Shown one piece after another: positions 6,294-7,881 of a stretch of 7,881 nucleotides of DNA (position 1 is its first letter; each line of letters opens with the position of its first letter). Both the position numbers and the translations under genes were made by a program. The stretch is taken from the NCBI GenBank assembly GCA_027486275.1, contig JAIXPM010000115.1, forward strand, positions 1 to 7,881, written 5' to 3'. A model generated the notes under the pieces. That model searched no databases. It saw only the letters and a list, made by a program, of their open reading frames with translations, and was not told where the DNA came from. The DNA is from Sphingomonadales bacterium (lineage in GTDB: Bacteria > Pseudomonadota > Alphaproteobacteria > Sphingomonadales > Sphingomonadaceae).

Positions 6294-6383
6294 CTGGCGT
6301 TAATGCCGCATTCCCTTGCAATCAGCACCATAAAAGCCGATTGTGAGATGAAGTCGGGTTAATTCTGGCGTGATTCCCGCATT
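6294..6383. repeat. Pair of imperfect 19-nt direct repeats
   Basis: CTGGCGTTAATGCCGCATT (6294-6312) and CTGGCGTGATTCCCGCATT (6365-6383) match at 16 of 19 positions, 71 nt apart. They lie in the 215-nt gap between the ureohydrolase and the Tim44 gene. They could be paired sites for a regulator of the downstream operon, or chance. Confidence 0.3.
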
Positions 6384-6417
6384 GTGCCGGCGGCATGATC
6401 GGTTTCACGCCAATTTT
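6366..6417 (+). other. Compound stem-loop followed by a short T-run
   Basis: A perfect 8-bp inverted repeat, TGGCGTGA (6366-6373) and TCACGCCA (6405-6412), encloses a smaller hairpin, TGCC-GGC-GGCA (6385-6395). ATTTT follows directly (6413-6417 after the closing A). It may end the tRNA/ureohydrolase transcript or act as an operator for the next genes. The wide loop makes it weaker than the rpsA terminator. Confidence 0.35.
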
Positions 6418-6504
6418 CGACCAGTTGGCCATCCGGTTCGATGGCGGTTTTCATTCAGGCCACCGGAGCCGTTGGTTTTCTGGCGCGGTGGTTGGGGATA
6501 ATAA

Positions 6505-7182
6505 ATGTCCGAAGGCAGTGGTTGGGTCGAGATTGTGCTGCTGGCGTTGCTGGCCGCTTTCATCGGCCTGCGCCTCGTCTCCGTGCTCGGCAAGCGCACC
6601 GGGCAGGAGCGGCCGATCGGTGACGCGTTCCGGCCCAGCGCCGAAGTAACCGCGCCGCCGCGCCGTGAAGCGACAAACCCGGTGCGCGGCCAGTTGCTGC
6701 TGCCGCCCGGCACCGATCGTGGCCTGTTGCCCGCTCTGGAAGCCGTGGCCGATGCCGATCCCGGCTTCGCCCCCGATCGTTTCCTGGCCGGCGCGCGCAG
6801 CGCCTACGGCTTGATCCTTGAAGCCTTCTGGACCGGCGATCTTTCGAGCCTGACCGGCCTGGTGTCGGACGAAGTGCATCACAATCTGTCGAACGCCATC
6901 GAAGCGCGCGGCGGTGGCAGCCTGCCCAACCGGCTGGCCGGGCTGGGCGCCGTTGCTCTGCGCGATGCTACGGTGGTTGGCCAGATGGTTGAAGTGACGG
7001 TGGGTTTTGTCGCCCGCATCGCCACCAGCGACGGTGAGATTGAAACCCGTGATCTGTGGACCTTCAGCCGCCTTGCCGGCAACACCGATCCGGCCTGGGT
7101 GCTGATCGCGACCGACAATGAAGACGACAGCGATCAGATGCCGCCCGATCATCTGGGCGACGCTTCCGACAACAACGCCTGA
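6505..7182 (+). CDS. timA: Tim44-like domain protein, single-pass inner-membrane (TimA-like)
   Basis: A 225-residue protein related to the matrix domain of mitochondrial Tim44. Residues 8-27 are one hydrophobic helix anchoring it in the inner membrane, followed by a charged, Pro/Arg-rich linker (about 30-75). The Tim44-like domain runs from about 78 to 205, with the recognisable block FLAGARSAYGLILEAFWTGD (93-112) then LSSLTGLVSDEVHHNL, and ends in an acidic tail (about 204-225). In mitochondria Tim44 tethers Hsp70 to the import channel. Bacterial homologues are found in alphaproteobacteria and are thought to act in the envelope, but their role is not settled. GGGGA lies 6 nt before ATG 6505. 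mltA starts 10 nt after the stop, a pairing I recall from other alphaproteobacteria, and suggests a shared envelope function. The gene name follows the Caulobacter homologue and is less certain than the domain. Confidence 0.82.
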   Translation: MSEGSGWVEIVLLALLAAFIGLRLVSVLGKRTGQERPIGDAFRPSAEVTAPPRREATNPVRGQLLLPPGTDRGLLPALEAVADADPGFAPDRFLAGARSAYGLILEAFWTGDLSSLTGLVSDEVHHNLSNAIEARGGGSLPNRLAGLGAVALRDATVVGQMVEVTVGFVARIATSDGEIETRDLWTFSRLAGNTDPAWVLIATDNEDDSDQMPPDHLGDASDNNA

Positions 7183-7192
7183 CCATCGTTCC

Positions 7193-7881
7193 GTGCGCCG
7201 GTGGATTGCGCTGGCCAGCCTGTTGCTGCTGGCTGCCTGTGCCGGCAAGCAGGAGCGGCCGGTTATCCCTGTAGCACCGCCGTCGTCACCTGCGGCCGTC
7301 GCACCCACGGCTGAGCCAGCCAAGCCGCCTCTCGTCACCTGCGCTGCGGATGCCGCTGTTGCGCTGGTCGATCTGCCGGCCCTGCCCGAGGCTGCTGCCG
7401 CACTGGCCGCCTTTCGCAAATCGTGCGCCGGCCTCACCCGCCGTGAAGACCTGTCGGGCCTGACCCGGCCCGAAGACTGGCAGCCCGCCTGCACGGCTGC
7501 CGCCAGCGTGGCACCGGGCGAGGAAGCAGCGTTTTTCCGCGACCAGTTCCGGGCGATCACCGTGGCCGAAGGCGAAGGCTTTGCCACCGGCTATTACGAG
7601 CCGGAAATCGCCGCCAGCTTGAATCCCCAGCCGGGATACGACGTGCCACTCTATCGCCGCCCGGCCGATCTGATCGACGTGCCGCTGGGTGATTTCGCCG
7701 CCAGCCTGAAGGGCCGCACCGTGCGCGGCCGCGTGCAGGGCACGCGCCTGGTGCCCTATGCGACGCGCGAACAGATTGCGGCAGGCGCACTGGTGGGCCG
7801 GCAGCTGGAGCTGGCGTGGGCCGCTGACCCCTATGAAGCCTTCTTCCTTGAAATTCAGGGCAGTGGCCGGCTGCGCCTGCC
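7193..7881 (+). CDS. mltA: Membrane-bound lytic murein transglycosylase A, 5' part
   Basis: MltA is an outer-membrane lipoprotein that cleaves the MurNAc-GlcNAc bond of peptidoglycan to leave 1,6-anhydroMurNAc ends. The window holds 229 codons with no stop; the gene continues past 7881. The start is GTG 7193: it directly precedes a lipoprotein signal, MRRWIALASLLLLAACAG, whose lipobox LAAC makes Cys16 the lipidated residue. A low-complexity Pro/Ala linker (about 22-45) would span to the domain. MltA landmarks are GFATGYYEPE (129-138), VPLYRRPADL (151-160), RLVPYATREQIAAGAL (185-200), ELAWAADPYEAFFLEIQGSG (206-225). The catalytic Asp, which lies near the C-terminus in E. coli MltA, is beyond the window, so activity cannot be judged. 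There is no Shine-Dalgarno sequence; with only 10 nt after the Tim44-domain stop, translation is probably coupled. Confidence 0.92.
   Translation, partial: MRRWIALASLLLLAACAGKQERPVIPVAPPSSPAAVAPTAEPAKPPLVTCAADAAVALVDLPALPEAAAALAAFRKSCAGLTRREDLSGLTRPEDWQPACTAAASVAPGEEAAFFRDQFRAITVAEGEGFATGYYEPEIAASLNPQPGYDVPLYRRPADLIDVPLGDFAASLKGRTVRGRVQGTRLVPYATREQIAAGALVGRQLELAWAADPYEAFFLEIQGSGRLRL

Noticed and set aside
6300..6371. CtrA binding sites at the TTAA motifs 6300-6303 and 6359-6362
   Set aside because: Neither TTAA is followed after seven bases by a second TTAA, so the full CtrA motif is absent.
6451..7587. 378-codon minus-strand open frame opposite the Tim44 and mltA genes
   Set aside because: It spans two well-supported plus-strand genes and the gap between them, and the product has no recognisable motif.

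Overview
The window is a GC-rich, gene-dense stretch of chromosome from an alphaproteobacterium, most likely a member of the Sphingomonadales. The order cmk - rpsA - ihfB, the pairing of a Tim44-domain protein with the lytic transglycosylase MltA, and the closeness of the proteins to alphaproteobacterial versions all point there. The family assignment is inference from protein resemblance; no database search was possible.

Layout. Positions 1-2102 are on the minus strand. They hold a UDP-GlcNAc 2-epimerase gene (wecB type) that runs off the left edge and appears broken near that edge, then a Tat-exported flavin amine oxidase of the monomeric sarcosine oxidase type. From 2251 onward everything is on the plus strand: cmk (CMP kinase), rpsA (ribosomal protein S1, six S1 repeats) closed by a textbook terminator, ihfB (IHF beta subunit) behind a recognisable sigma-70 promoter, tRNA-Leu(UAA), an arginase/agmatinase-family ureohydrolase that looks strikingly like plant arginases, a Tim44-domain membrane protein, and the start of mltA, which runs off the right edge.

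How the genes fit together. cmk and rpsA supply nucleotide precursors and translation initiation and are neighbours in many bacteria. IHF beta is a nucleoid architectural protein. The tRNA reads UUA, a codon I find only twice in the genes of this window, one of them in ihfB just upstream. The ureohydrolase begins only 14 nt after the tRNA CCA end and has no obvious promoter of its own. The Tim44-domain gene and mltA are separated by 10 nt and probably form an envelope operon (inner-membrane protein plus outer-membrane lipoprotein).

I did not find a phage, insertion sequence, CRISPR array, toxin-antitoxin pair or new defence-type system. The points most worth a second look are the probable deletion plus frameshift in wecB, the plant-type arginase and its tRNA-coupled position, the Tat-targeted MSOX-like enzyme, and structured non-coding stretches before rpsA and between the ureohydrolase and the Tim44 gene.
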